64,000 nucleotides of DNA from Lachnospiraceae bacterium. Its GTDB lineage: Bacteria; Bacillota; Clostridia; Lachnospirales; Lachnospiraceae. The notes below the pieces were generated by a model. It saw only the letters and a program-made list of their open reading frames with translations. It was not told the DNA's origin and made no database searches. The translations under genes were made by a program, and so were the position numbers. Shown one piece after another: positions 54,335 to 63,657 of the stretch (its first letter is position 1; each line of letters starts with the position of its first letter). Where the stretch lies: the NCBI GenBank assembly GCA_910575035.1, contig CAJTDL010000023.1:1-64000 (forward strand), written 5' to 3'.

Positions 54335-57300
54335 ATGCGAAAAAGATATTTGGCAAGAATGGCGTCATCTGCGCTGGCTGTGGCGGTTGCGTTTTCCACA
54401 ATAGCAAATGTGCCAATCACAGCTTATGCCGAAACAGCAGAGGAACAGATTGCCGTACAGGCTGAGGCGCAGACAGCAGCCGGACTGACCAACTTCACAG
54501 ACATAGGGGGCACAGGCCTTCAGGCAGATGCACAGACAGGAACCATTACAATGGAAAAAGGGGCAGGCGACCACTTTGCCGTTTTTGACGGCCTGGAGTA
54601 TAAGACAAAAGATTTTGTATTTGAGGCGGACGTTAAACTGGAGGAAGGCCCTTCCGCAGCCCTGGTATTTGGCTTAGATGATAAAGCGGTTCCATCCAAA
54701 AAGTGGTATGGCGCAAATATCAATACGGAAGATGACAACGGCCAGGGGCGTTTCCGTATCTTTGGCGTAAATGCAGATTTCCAGGAGCAGCCCTGTTCCT
54801 TTTGGGAAGGGTTCCAGAAGGAAGAGACGCTGCACTTAAGAGTAGATGTAAAGCGGGATGGAACCTACACTTATACCTTTGGGAACAAAGGTGGGGAAGA
54901 AAGGTCAGTGACAGGCCAGATCCCGGATTGGAAAGGCGGCTATCTGGGGATTCTGACATTCAATACAAAGGCAGCATTTTCCAATATCTCTTTTGAAAAC
55001 CGCATGGTGGAGACCAACTTGACAGACTTCACCTCCCATACGCCGGATAAATTTTCAGTGGATGAGGCTGCAGGGACTGTGACGCTGGGCGATAATGGCG
55101 GCGACCACTTTGCTGTATACAATGGCTTAGAGGAGAAGGCAAATGACTTTGTATTAGAGGCAGATATCGCATTGGAAGGCCGGTCAGCAGCGTTGATTTT
55201 TGGCATTGGCAGGAAAGAGAACCCAAGCGGCCAATGGAGCGGAGCCAATATTGATACAGGCAGCAGCGAAAAATTCCGTATTTTTGGGCCTGGGCTGCAG
55301 AATAATACAGATGGAAAAGAACTGGAAGGCGTAGACCCAACACAGCCAATGCATTTTAAGCTGGATGTGAAGAAGGACGGAAGCTTTCTCTATACGTTTG
55401 GGAATATAGGGGGGCAGACGCGCTCCATTGAAGGGACGATAGACAGCTGGCAGGGGGGATATGTGGGCATACTGACCTTTAACTCTAAGGCTGTATTCTC
55501 CAATATTTCCTTTGAGAACCGTACCACAGAAACTGTCAAGGCGCCCGTAGGGGATCTTGAAATAACAGACGCATATAAGACAAACTTAGAAGGGTTTTCC
55601 GCTATGGAAAACGCAGCCTGGGAAGTAAGGGAAGACGGGCTGTACAGCAACGCTTCCGGCAAAGGGGACAGCTTCCTCTATACCAAGACACAGGGAAATG
55701 ATTTTGTCTATTCCACAGATGTAACATTTGTAAAGAATGAGGGAGCGGCGTCCCTGGTATTCCGCAATGCCAATGAGGATCAGAATACAAACTGCTATGC
55801 AGTCAATATAGACGCAGGCTCTAAAGAGTGCAAGTTCTGGAAATGGCAGAATGGCGAAAATTATGACATGTCGCAAGTGGATAAGACGAAAGTTGACCCC
55901 ATTGACGGCAAGTATACGCTGAAGGTAGTGGCAGTAGGCTCCTGGATTTCCTGCTATGTAAACGGAACATTAATTGCAAGCACAGGCGATTATCTGCTGC
56001 AGGGCACAGAGAAGGGGCAGAGCACCAGCATTGATGAAGGGTATTTTGGATTGCTGAACTGGAATGGCGAGATGGTATTTCAGAATACATACTACAGGCC
56101 AATTACAGATAGCAACAGCCCATTGATTGAGGACATCGCCGTTACCTCAACTGGGGATGTGGAGAAAAAAGGCCAGTTCTTCCCAGAAGAACCCACCCAT
56201 TTCCAGTATGTGAAAAACAATGCCGCAATGGTAAACATTGTGCCGACTAAGAAAAATGCAAATGCTAAGATCACTGTATTGGGTACAGATGGAACCACGG
56301 TTTATCCGGACGGCAAGAATATTCCGCTGGTAGTAGGGCCAAATTTCCTTACAGTAATCAGCAGCGCATCTGTTGACGATGCAGGGACAGAAGCAACCCT
56401 GACTTACAGGGTGAACGTGCACCGCAGGCAGGCGGATGAGGTTTACTACAATGAGCCATACCGGGGACAGTACCATTATTCTGTAAAAGACGGCTGGGGC
56501 AATGACCCGAACGGCATGATTTATTATAATGGGACATACCATTTCTTCTATCAATTTTACGAAGGCACAAGCCATGGCCCGATGCACTGGGCGCACGCTA
56601 CCAGCAAGGACATGATCCATTGGGAAGAAGAGCCGGTTGCGATCTATCCGGATGAAAGCGGGGTTATGTTTAATGGGTATATTGTACAGGATGAAAATAA
56701 TACCTCTGGGTTATTTAAAGAGGAAGATAAGTGCCGTTTCGTGGCGTTGATTACAATCAACGGAAATGGCCAGCGTTTCAAGGTAGCTTACAGCACAGAT
56801 GAAGGGAAGACATGGAAAAAAGTAAAGAAGATTGCAGCAGATTGGGAAGACGACCCGCTGTGGAGCCGTGACTTCCGTGACCCGCAGATTTTCCGTTATG
56901 AAAATAAGTGGTTCTTAACCGTTGCAGGCGGCCCGCTCCGTATTTATTCTTCTGATAACCTGCTGGATTGGAAATGCGAATCTGCTTATGGCAACTTCCA
57001 TACAGAGTGCCCGGATTTATTCCCATTGCAGGCTGATGATGGGAAGGTAAAATGGCTTCTGAACGGAGGCGGTAGGTTCTACAAGATTGGTGATTTTAAA
57101 GAGGTGGATGGAAATTGGACATTTGTTCCAGATCCGGAATATGGCACGATGAATAACACTGCAGATAGTGAGAGAATGAATTTTGGAAAAGATTCCTATG
57201 CAACCATGAGGTACTACCTGGATCATGACTTCGGCACTGCCGCAAACCCAACGCCAAAAGACATTACTGTTATAAACTGGATGAATACATGGGATTACTG

Positions 57301-59545
57301 CACTACCATAGGAAAGACCGTAGGGCAGGAATTTAATGGAACCTATAACCTGACCTTAAACCTTGGACTTACCAAGAACGAGAGCGGCAAATATATCCTG
57401 ACCCAGACACCGATCGAACAGTATCAGTCACTACGGGACACGAAAAATGCAAAAGAGCTAAAAAATGTAGATGTGACAGAAAATAATGGCCTGCTGAAGG
57501 ACTTCAAAGGCGATTGCTACGAAATCGTATCTACCTTCCGGCCAGGCACAGATACAAAGAAGGTAGGCTTTAAGCTCCGCACAAACGGGAAGGAAGAGAC
57601 TGTTGTTACGTACGATTTAGAAACAGAAACCGTGTCCATTGACCGCAGCAGGTCCGGCATTATCATTCCTGGCTCTTTTGTACAGGTTGACAGCCAGAGC
57701 AATGTGAAACGGAATGCGGATGGAAGCATTGACCTGCATATCTATGTGGACAGGGCAAGCGTGGAAGTATTCGCAAAGAATTATACTGTTGCTGGCGCAG
57801 AGCAGATTTTCCCATCTGTAAACAGCCTTGGGGCAAGCGTTTTTGCGGAAGGCGGCGCAGCAAAGGCAGATATTACCGTTTATCCAATGGACACCATCTG
57901 GACAGATAAGAAGGAGGTTGCAGATCCAATCGAGATAGGTTCTTCTTCACCAGGGGAGAACAATGTTAATATAGGCAGCGCTTTGGATTTGAGCGCATAC
58001 CTTCTGCCAATCGGGGTAGTGCAGGATATTGAATGGTCTGTGGAAGATAAGACAGTCGTATCCCTGCAGGCACAGGCTGAGGACATGACATCCGTCCAGG
58101 TGACAGGATTGAAAGAGGGGACTACAAAGGTTACTGCAGTTTCCAAAGCAAACCCTTCCCTGAAAAAGGAATTTACCATCCATGTATATAAGAATAACTT
58201 TAAGACGAACCTCGCCCCCTTTGCGGCAAACGGCAACTGGTTTATCAATGACGAAGTGCTGAGCGTTTCCAACAGCGCTGCCAACGATTCCTACATGACC
58301 CAGAACAAGCTCACAGCCAAAACCTATGAATTGGAAACAGACCTGAAATATGAGAAAGGGCTGGTTAATCTGTTCTTTGCAGCAAAAAGCACAGACCCAA
58401 CAGGGGCATACGCCCTTCAGTTCGGCCAGAATGATATGGTCCGCCTGTTCTATTTTGCAGGAGACACCATCAAGGAAGCAAGCATGGGCAAGGCAATCAA
58501 CGACAACCAGTACCATCATGTCAAGGTTGCCAAGACCGAGAACAGCGTCACTGTTTTTGTGGACGGCACCGAATGCCTGAGCCACACATTTGAAAGCGTA
58601 GAGCCATTCTTCAATGACGCCCATGTGGGCCTTGGCCTTTGGGATGGCGCATTGGAAGTAAAGGGACTCTACATTGACGGCGGCAAAATGCCAGAGCCTG
58701 AAAAAGTGAATGCAAAAGCACCGGCAATCACCAAAAACCTTTCCAACCAGAGCTGCGCCCTGAAAGCGAAGCTTACATTGAGCGTAACAGCAGTATCCCA
58801 GGATGGCGGAACCTTAAGCTACCAGTGGTACTCCAATACGAAAAACAGCAAGGACGGCGCAAAGGCCATTAGTAAGGCAACAAAAGCAACCTACACCGTT
58901 CCAACCAAAAACGCAGGAACCGTTTATTATTTCTGCCGGGTAACAAATACCAACAGCAAGGCAACCGGGGAAAAATCTGCCTCTGCAGATTCCAAGATTG
59001 CAAAAGTGGCTGTCAAGAAAGCCGCAAACCCAATTGCAAGCGTATCCAAATACAGCAAGCCAATTGGAAGCAAGGTTACTTTAAAGCCACAGGGGACAGC
59101 TACCTATAAGAGCAGCAACACCAAGGTGGCATCCGTAAGCAAGAAGGGCGTGGTGACCTTTAAAAGATTCGGTAAGGCAACCATTACCGTAAAAGCTGCG
59201 GGCAATGCAAATTACAAGGCAGCCACAAAGAAGGTTGCCATCGTGGTAACCCCGAAGGCGGTCAGCATCAAATCCCTGAAGTCTGCTAAGGCAAAGACAG
59301 CAGCAGTCACCTGGAAGAAAGATGCAAAGGTAACCGGCTATAAGATCCAGTACGCTGCAAAGAGCAATTTCAAGGGTGCAAAGACGGTAACGGTAAAGAA
59401 GAACAGCACCGTTTCCACAACTCTGAAAAAACTGCAGGGAAATAAGAAATATTATGTGCGCATACGCTCTTACAAGAAAGTTGATAAGAAAACAACCGTA
59501 TACAGCGCCTGGAGCAAAGCCAAAACTGTTAAAGTGAAAAAATAA
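54335..59545 (+). CDS. secreted multidomain GH32 fructan hydrolase with CBM66-like modules
   Basis: The 1736-residue exoenzyme starts with a signal peptide (cut after AYA near residue 32). Residues ~48-222, 225-398 and 413-588 are three related CBM66-like fructan-binding modules (repeats of GDHFAV and GGYLGILTFN); a fourth lies at ~1287-1448. GH32 spans ~700-1185: WGNDPNGM with the nucleophile Asp (~720), RDFRDPQIF (~847) and TECPDLF with the acid/base Glu (~892), then the beta-sandwich. Big_2/Ig-like domains and a C-terminal Lys-rich fibronectin type III domain follow; there is no LPXTG anchor. It likely degrades levan or inulin outside the cell, feeding the PTS encoded upstream. Endo versus exo action is not readable. 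Confidence 0.92.
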   Translation: MRKRYLARMASSALAVAVAFSTIANVPITAYAETAEEQIAVQAEAQTAAGLTNFTDIGGTGLQADAQTGTITMEKGAGDHFAVFDGLEYKTKDFVFEADVKLEEGPSAALVFGLDDKAVPSKKWYGANINTEDDNGQGRFRIFGVNADFQEQPCSFWEGFQKEETLHLRVDVKRDGTYTYTFGNKGGEERSVTGQIPDWKGGYLGILTFNTKAAFSNISFENRMVETNLTDFTSHTPDKFSVDEAAGTVTLGDNGGDHFAVYNGLEEKANDFVLEADIALEGRSAALIFGIGRKENPSGQWSGANIDTGSSEKFRIFGPGLQNNTDGKELEGVDPTQPMHFKLDVKKDGSFLYTFGNIGGQTRSIEGTIDSWQGGYVGILTFNSKAVFSNISFENRTTETVKAPVGDLEITDAYKTNLEGFSAMENAAWEVREDGLYSNASGKGDSFLYTKTQGNDFVYSTDVTFVKNEGAASLVFRNANEDQNTNCYAVNIDAGSKECKFWKWQNGENYDMSQVDKTKVDPIDGKYTLKVVAVGSWISCYVNGTLIASTGDYLLQGTEKGQSTSIDEGYFGLLNWNGEMVFQNTYYRPITDSNSPLIEDIAVTSTGDVEKKGQFFPEEPTHFQYVKNNAAMVNIVPTKKNANAKITVLGTDGTTVYPDGKNIPLVVGPNFLTVISSASVDDAGTEATLTYRVNVHRRQADEVYYNEPYRGQYHYSVKDGWGNDPNGMIYYNGTYHFFYQFYEGTSHGPMHWAHATSKDMIHWEEEPVAIYPDESGVMFNGYIVQDENNTSGLFKEEDKCRFVALITINGNGQRFKVAYSTDEGKTWKKVKKIAADWEDDPLWSRDFRDPQIFRYENKWFLTVAGGPLRIYSSDNLLDWKCESAYGNFHTECPDLFPLQADDGKVKWLLNGGGRFYKIGDFKEVDGNWTFVPDPEYGTMNNTADSERMNFGKDSYATMRYYLDHDFGTAANPTPKDITVINWMNTWDYCTTIGKTVGQEFNGTYNLTLNLGLTKNESGKYILTQTPIEQYQSLRDTKNAKELKNVDVTENNGLLKDFKGDCYEIVSTFRPGTDTKKVGFKLRTNGKEETVVTYDLETETVSIDRSRSGIIIPGSFVQVDSQSNVKRNADGSIDLHIYVDRASVEVFAKNYTVAGAEQIFPSVNSLGASVFAEGGAAKADITVYPMDTIWTDKKEVADPIEIGSSSPGENNVNIGSALDLSAYLLPIGVVQDIEWSVEDKTVVSLQAQAEDMTSVQVTGLKEGTTKVTAVSKANPSLKKEFTIHVYKNNFKTNLAPFAANGNWFINDEVLSVSNSAANDSYMTQNKLTAKTYELETDLKYEKGLVNLFFAAKSTDPTGAYALQFGQNDMVRLFYFAGDTIKEASMGKAINDNQYHHVKVAKTENSVTVFVDGTECLSHTFESVEPFFNDAHVGLGLWDGALEVKGLYIDGGKMPEPEKVNAKAPAITKNLSNQSCALKAKLTLSVTAVSQDGGTLSYQWYSNTKNSKDGAKAISKATKATYTVPTKNAGTVYYFCRVTNTNSKATGEKSASADSKIAKVAVKKAANPIASVSKYSKPIGSKVTLKPQGTATYKSSNTKVASVSKKGVVTFKRFGKATITVKAAGNANYKAATKKVAIVVTPKAVSIKSLKSAKAKTAAVTWKKDAKVTGYKIQYAAKSNFKGAKTVTVKKNSTVSTTLKKLQGNKKYYVRIRSYKKVDKKTTVYSAWSKAKTVKVKK

Positions 59546-59649
59546 GCTATCCCACAGAGTATATGGTTTGGCATCTGAAAGCTACAGGATGCAGCCCAAA
59601 AGGAAAGAAGTAACCCATAACATAGCCATATGCATAGAAAATGCCATAA

Positions 59650-59691
59650 AAGGGGGCGGATGCACGAAGTAATTTGTGCATCCGCCCCCTT
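59650..59691. terminator. bidirectional terminator between the fructanase and SMEK genes
   Basis: AAGGGGGCGGATGCAC (59650-59665) pairs perfectly over 16 bp with GTGCATCCGCCCCCTT (59676-59691), loop 10 nt. T-rich sequence follows on the minus strand (TTTTATGG). It serves the two convergent genes. Confidence 0.88.
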
Positions 59692-60624
59692 ATGCCCTGA
59701 TTTCATTAACTAAAAAGAACTTAATGGCTGCCCTGTCATATTTTTTGCCATTCACACTTAATCTCTCGGCAAAATATGTAACTAACCTATTAAGGGCAAT
59801 GAACGGATTATCGCCTGCCTCGTCTAAAAACTGCACACTGATATCCTGAAGGTAAAACATAATAATAATGTCTTGCGCTTCATCAATGCCCAATTTATCA
59901 TTTACAACATCTAAAGCATCTCCATAAATGGAATATAACGTTGTGTATTCCATAATCAGCTTATCAGTAAATTCCCGCAACCTTTTATATATCTTATACT
60001 CAGGATCGACTTTGGTATCCTGGTTTACTTAAACTTTCCTATGCCCTGAAATATATTCTATCAAAGCTATAATGGTATCAATCTCACTGGCCTGCGTTTC
60101 TTTAACTGCATAGTATTTGTCACATAATTCCTTTGATAAATAACTGCTGATTTTTTTATCTGGTCTGTGTCCAATTCCCTAATATCTTTTATTAAATCTT
60201 CAACATCCCAAATATCCTTCGTTTTATCAAATACAAATTTTCCGTCTGTATTAAATTCTGTCGTATATTTTTTCTTTTGTATTAAAATAAAAATAATCAG
60301 CCTGTTGTATATTTTATAAGACTCATTTTTATTAAATTCCTCTATTGTATGATTGATTTTTTTGCTGGAATTATCAGATGTCACTTGTACTGCAATTTTA
60401 TTTATCTTATCAAAAAGGTCAATAGCTGGTGCGTTCTTTTCCAAATAATTCGCATTCTTTAATTTATATCCATAAATAAGATTCAACAAGCCAGGGAAAA
60501 AATCTTCAGCTACAATATTAATATCATATAGATTAACGGCATTAAGTATAGTCACTTCTTTACTTAATAAAGCAAGGCTTCCTGCCACTTCTTTCAAAAA
60601 AATTTCCTTATTTAACATACTCAA
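59690..60624 (-). pseudogene. SMEK-domain protein (defence-type), interrupted twice
   Basis: From ATG 60624 the frame reads LYDINIVAEDFFPGLLNLIY, GYKLKNANYLEKNAPAIDLF, KIAVQVTSDNSS and WDVEDLIKDIREL, the pattern of SMEK domains found in ABC-three-component and other antiphage-type systems. At an A7 run (60157-60151, minus) the frame shifts; adding one A restores KKISSYLSKELCDKYYAVKE and leads in phase to EYISGHRKV, a TAA (60031-60029), then DPEYKIYKRLREFTDKLIME and the family-like C-terminus GKKYDRAAIKFFLVNEIRA. So one gene of about 311 codons carries one frameshift and one stop. No ABC-3C ATPase partner adjoins. Confidence 0.68.
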
Positions 60625-60716
60625 TCCCTCCTACTTGTTACCTCGATTGGTTTTATCACAAATTATTCTAAATTACTATTGCTTTTTTGGAGGCATTGTT
60701 AACTTTAAAATAATTG

Positions 60717-61002
60717 GTTACTATTTGCGGCCTGGGGTCTTTATAGCAACAATTCTGGGCGGTATTTAAAATTTTGCTTCGCAAAAATCGCCCCTCACTC
60801 CTGAATCATGTTCTCACGGAATGCGCAGTTTTGCGCATTCCTGAGCCATGAATCAATGTCAGGAACTTAAGGGGGTTTTACTGGTAGGCGTCAGGGAGGC
60901 AGCAGAATCCTGCCTTTCGGCTTTTACCGGAGCTTTTTTAGCCATCCCCGTTGCCTGTTGGTAAAATCCCTTAAGTTACTGACATTGGCCATGAATAGTA
61001 AC
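60717..61002 (-). mobile_element. MITE-1 copy E, interrupted by MITE-2
   Basis: In reverse orientation it begins GTTACTATTTGCGGCC at 60717 and ends ATGAATAGTAAC at 61002. The flanks AATAATTG (60709-60716 and 61003-61010) are identical, an 8-bp target duplication. Removing the 134-bp insert and one 9-bp duplicate leaves 143 bp, the size of the intact copies. It lies upstream of the SMEK gene. Confidence 0.92.
60854..60987. mobile_element. MITE-2, nested in MITE-1 with 9-bp target duplication
   Basis: This is a 134-bp palindromic element. CAATGTCAGGAACTTAAGGG (60854-60873) and CCCTTAAGTTACTGACATTG (60968-60987) are inverted with one mismatch, and pairing continues inward (GTTTTAC.. / ..GTAAAAT, GGC/GCC). 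Both sides carry GCCATGAAT (60845-60853 and 60988-60996), a perfect 9-bp duplication of MITE-1 sequence. Different ends and duplication length show it belongs to another transposase system than MITE-1. Confidence 0.88.
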
Positions 61003-61175
61003 AATAATTGTTCTATCCTGAATAAGTTCTGGCATTTTCCACCATTTCATTGTATAATCAAGGGGCAGGATGAAAGCTATATTGGCTAGAAGGAATCAGA
61101 CAATCCAAGGAATAGCAGGATTTATGCCAGCCTTTCCCCTAGGATACAGCAGATTATGTTACAGGAGGTAAAGCA

Positions 61176-61836
61176 ATGAATTTGCATCAGAAAAAGGGAG
61201 AAGCCTGGATTCGGAATATGATCTTTTTTTCTATGCAATGTTTCTCTTAGGGGAGTTTCAGGATCGGGATTCCTTTGAGAGAATGATGGAGTTGGCCTCC
61301 CTTCCGCCAGAAGACCTGGATTATCTGATTGGGGATGCCGTGTCCCTGTGGGAGCGGGAAGAAATATAAGCATTGCTGCCTGAACTGCCCTAAGGAGGAA
61401 ACGGATGAGTCAGCGGATCTGACCGAAAGTGAAAAGGAACAGCAGAAATGGCTGAAGGATTACCCGAAAGCAGGGATCCCAGAATCTGAGCGGGAAGAAG
61501 GCAAGGTTTACCTGGAGGATTATTATGGCCAGGAGAGCATAGAGATTGACAAGCTTATCTATCTGGCATTGCATCATCGCGCAGTCCCAATCTGGGAGGA
61601 AAGGCCTAAGGAAGGAGCAGAGGGGCAAAGGAAGGAAGCATACCTGTGGCAGGCATTTGTAAAATTCGATGATAATAATGAAGCGTGAGGGCATAGAGAA
61701 TGTAGAGGCATATGATGAAAAATATGCGATTCATTATAAATGCCAGGAGTGGATGCCAGAGTTGCTGGCATTGCTAAAAAAGGATGGAAAAGATGAGCAG
61801 CATGCTGCAGTTTTCCAATATTATAAGAATGTATAA
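61176..61836 (+). pseudogene. DUF1186-like/SEC-C motif protein, broken in several places
   Basis: ATG 61176 follows CAGGAGG, but its frame stops after 24 codons. In the next frame lies SEYDLFFYAMFLLGEFQDRD, SFERMMELASLPPEDLDYLI. A third frame (61329-61688) carries the zinc-binding SEC-C motif GMPCPCGSGKKYKHCC and an acidic stretch. A fourth segment (61678-61836) gives YDEKYAIHYKCQEWMPELLA. Order and content suggest one ancestral gene with at least three frame changes or small deletions. SEC-C motifs bind zinc and often sit in SecA or regulatory proteins; function here is unknown and presumably lost. Confidence 0.55.
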
Positions 61837-61905
61837 ATGTTTCAAAAAGAGAGTAATCCCTATCGGTCAATGCTATTGGCAGGTAGAAAGGATTTCCCAA
61901 AAAGC

Positions 61906-62046
61906 ATACCTTATGAAACAGCGAAGCTGTTTCCCCGCCCTGGAAGGGCAGGAGTTACGGGGTGCCCCAGAGGGTATACCTTATGAAACAGCGAAGCTGT
62001 TTCCCCGCCCTGAAAGGGTAGGAGTTACGGGGTGCCCCAGAGGGTA
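61906..62046. repeat. 70-bp direct tandem duplication upstream of the DJ-1 gene
   Basis: Two consecutive copies, 61906-61975 and 61976-62046, differ at two positions (GGAAGGGC versus GAAAGGGT). Each contains two short hairpins, AAACAGC-GAA-GCTGTTT and GCCCT-GGA-AGGGC. The second copy ends 18 bp before the next start codon, so it lies in the 5' leader. Confidence 0.9.
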
Positions 62047-62064
62047 TAGAAAAAGGAGGAGAAA

Positions 62065-62622
62065 ATGAAAAGAATAGGTGTATTTTTAGCAGAAGGTTTT
62101 GAAGAAATCGAAGGCCTGGCCGTGGTGGATCTCTTGCGGAGGGCAGGCATTGAGGTTGTGACGGTTTCCATTATGGGGCAAAAGGAGATCTATGGTTCCC
62201 ATAAGATTGGGGTTTTGGCGGACGCCCTGTTTGAAGAGGTGGACTTTGCGGAATTAGATGGCGTGGTGCTGCCGGGCGGCATGCCAGGAACCACGAATCT
62301 TGGAAGCCATGCGGGCGTCAATGATACGGCCAAAGCCTTTGCGGCAGAGGGAAAATTAGTGGCAGCCATCTGCGCGGCTCCAAGCGTATTGGGCCAGGCG
62401 GGGATTCTGGAGGGGAAAAAAGCAGCATGCTACCCAGGGTTTGAGGATAAGCTCACAGGGGCGGATGTGGTATATGAGGAGGTGGCAGAGGCAGGGAACA
62501 TAATTACCAGCCGCGGCATGGGGACAGCGATTCCATTTGGCCTGTCTTTGGTATCTTACCTTGCCACGGAGCAGAAAGCCCAGGAGCTGGCCAAATCCAT
62601 TATTTACCGCCAGGGTGAGTAA
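62065..62622 (+). CDS. DJ-1/PfpI family protein (YajL/ThiJ-like)
   Basis: The 185-residue protein has the family fold with acidic Glu near residue 14-15 (AEGFEEIE), GVVLPGGMPGTTNL, the nucleophile elbow Cys103 in VAAICAAPSVLG, and NIITSRGMGTAIPFGL. Members are linked to glyoxal or oxidative-stress repair, and activity differs between subgroups. AAGGAGGAG precedes ATG 62065. A strong terminator follows, so it is monocistronic, with the tandem-duplicated leader upstream. Confidence 0.9.
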   Translation: MKRIGVFLAEGFEEIEGLAVVDLLRRAGIEVVTVSIMGQKEIYGSHKIGVLADALFEEVDFAELDGVVLPGGMPGTTNLGSHAGVNDTAKAFAAEGKLVAAICAAPSVLGQAGILEGKKAACYPGFEDKLTGADVVYEEVAEAGNIITSRGMGTAIPFGLSLVSYLATEQKAQELAKSIIYRQGE

Positions 62623-62661
62623 GATTGCGCAATGACTAAAAATATGCGTACAAGAAAGAAA

Positions 62662-62700
62662 GCATCTAAGAACGAGCTAATGGATCTTAGATGCTTTTTT
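62662..62700 (+). terminator. intrinsic terminator of the DJ-1 gene
   Basis: GCATCTAAGA and TCTTAGATGC pair perfectly (10 bp) and are followed by TTTTTT. Confidence 0.92.
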
Positions 62701-62757
62701 GCATGAAAATGCCAGGGAGCCAATATATATGTAATAAATGAAAAAAGGAATTTGGAA

Positions 62758-63579
62758 ATGAATGATCTCAAAAATGTAAAAGGCACATCAGTTGTAATCG
62801 TGCTGTTCCTATTTGCGGCTTCTTTTTTCCTGGGGCGGTTTGCGGCGCAGATTGCGCCTGTGGCAAGCGGTGCGGTCCAGACAGGGGCAGACGGCAACTG
62901 GGGATTAAGCTTCCAGGAGGAGGGTCAGCCGCCCGTGGGAAATGCCACCTTTGAGGAACTGGCAAAGTACAATGCTTACTATGCGGAAGACACCCAGGAA
63001 AAGGTGCTGTACCTTACCTTTGACTGCGGCTTTGAAAATGGGAATACGCCAGCGATACTGGACGCCCTGAAAAAGCATGGAGTGAAAGCCACATTTTTTA
63101 TTGTGGGAAATTATCTGGAGACCAGCCCGGATTTGGTAAAGCAGATGCTGGAGGAAGGGCATATTGTGGGAAACCACAGCTACCACCACCCGGATATGTC
63201 CCAGATGGGGAAGGAGGAATTTTCCCAGGAGCTGGGAGAATTAGAAAGCCTCTATGAGCAGGCCATTGGGAAGCCAATGGAAAAATATTACCGCCCGCCC
63301 CAGGGGAAATACAGTGAGAATAGTATGCAGCTGGCCAAGGAATTGGGGTATAAGACGATTTTCTGGAGCCTGGCTTATGTGGATTGGAACCAGGACAGCC
63401 AGCCAACCCACGAAGAAGCCTTCGATAAGCTGTTAAAGCGGGTGCATCCAGGAGCTATTGTATTGCTACATAATACTTCAAAGACAAATGGGGAAATACT
63501 GGATGAGCTTTTGACAAAATGGGAAGAAATGGGGTATACTTTTAAGGGATTGGATGAATTGCCGGGAGGGGCAAATTAA
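62758..63579 (+). CDS. pdaA: PdaA-type polysaccharide deacetylase (muramic delta-lactam formation)
   Basis: The exported, membrane-anchored NodB-fold enzyme has an N-terminal helix (VVIVLFLFAASFFLGRF, residues ~13-29), then WGLSF and the deacetylase motifs YLTFDCGFENGNTP (the usual second Asp replaced by Cys; variants at this spot are normal in PdaA), zinc-type NHSYHHPDM, YRPPQGKYS and VLLHNTSKTN. PdaA removes the acetyl group from muramic acid so that spore-cortex delta-lactam forms. AAAAGGAA spacing favours ATG 62758 over the TTG at 62752. Agrees with the SASP gene as sporulation evidence. Confidence 0.87.
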   Translation: MNDLKNVKGTSVVIVLFLFAASFFLGRFAAQIAPVASGAVQTGADGNWGLSFQEEGQPPVGNATFEELAKYNAYYAEDTQEKVLYLTFDCGFENGNTPAILDALKKHGVKATFFIVGNYLETSPDLVKQMLEEGHIVGNHSYHHPDMSQMGKEEFSQELGELESLYEQAIGKPMEKYYRPPQGKYSENSMQLAKELGYKTIFWSLAYVDWNQDSQPTHEEAFDKLLKRVHPGAIVLLHNTSKTNGEILDELLTKWEEMGYTFKGLDELPGGAN

Positions 63580-63599
63580 TCTTTTTTCCATTAATACCA

Positions 63600-63639
63600 G
63601 CAGGCTTGGGCATGGAATAGCCCAAGCCTGCCGGTTTTT
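63600..63639 (+). terminator. terminator between pdaA and the YitT-family gene
   Basis: GCAGGCTTGGGC and GCCCAAGCCTGC form a perfect 12-bp stem with an 8-nt loop, followed by CGGTTTTT. It lies between convergent genes. Confidence 0.9.
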
Positions 63640-63657
63640 CATCAGTCAAAACGCGTC

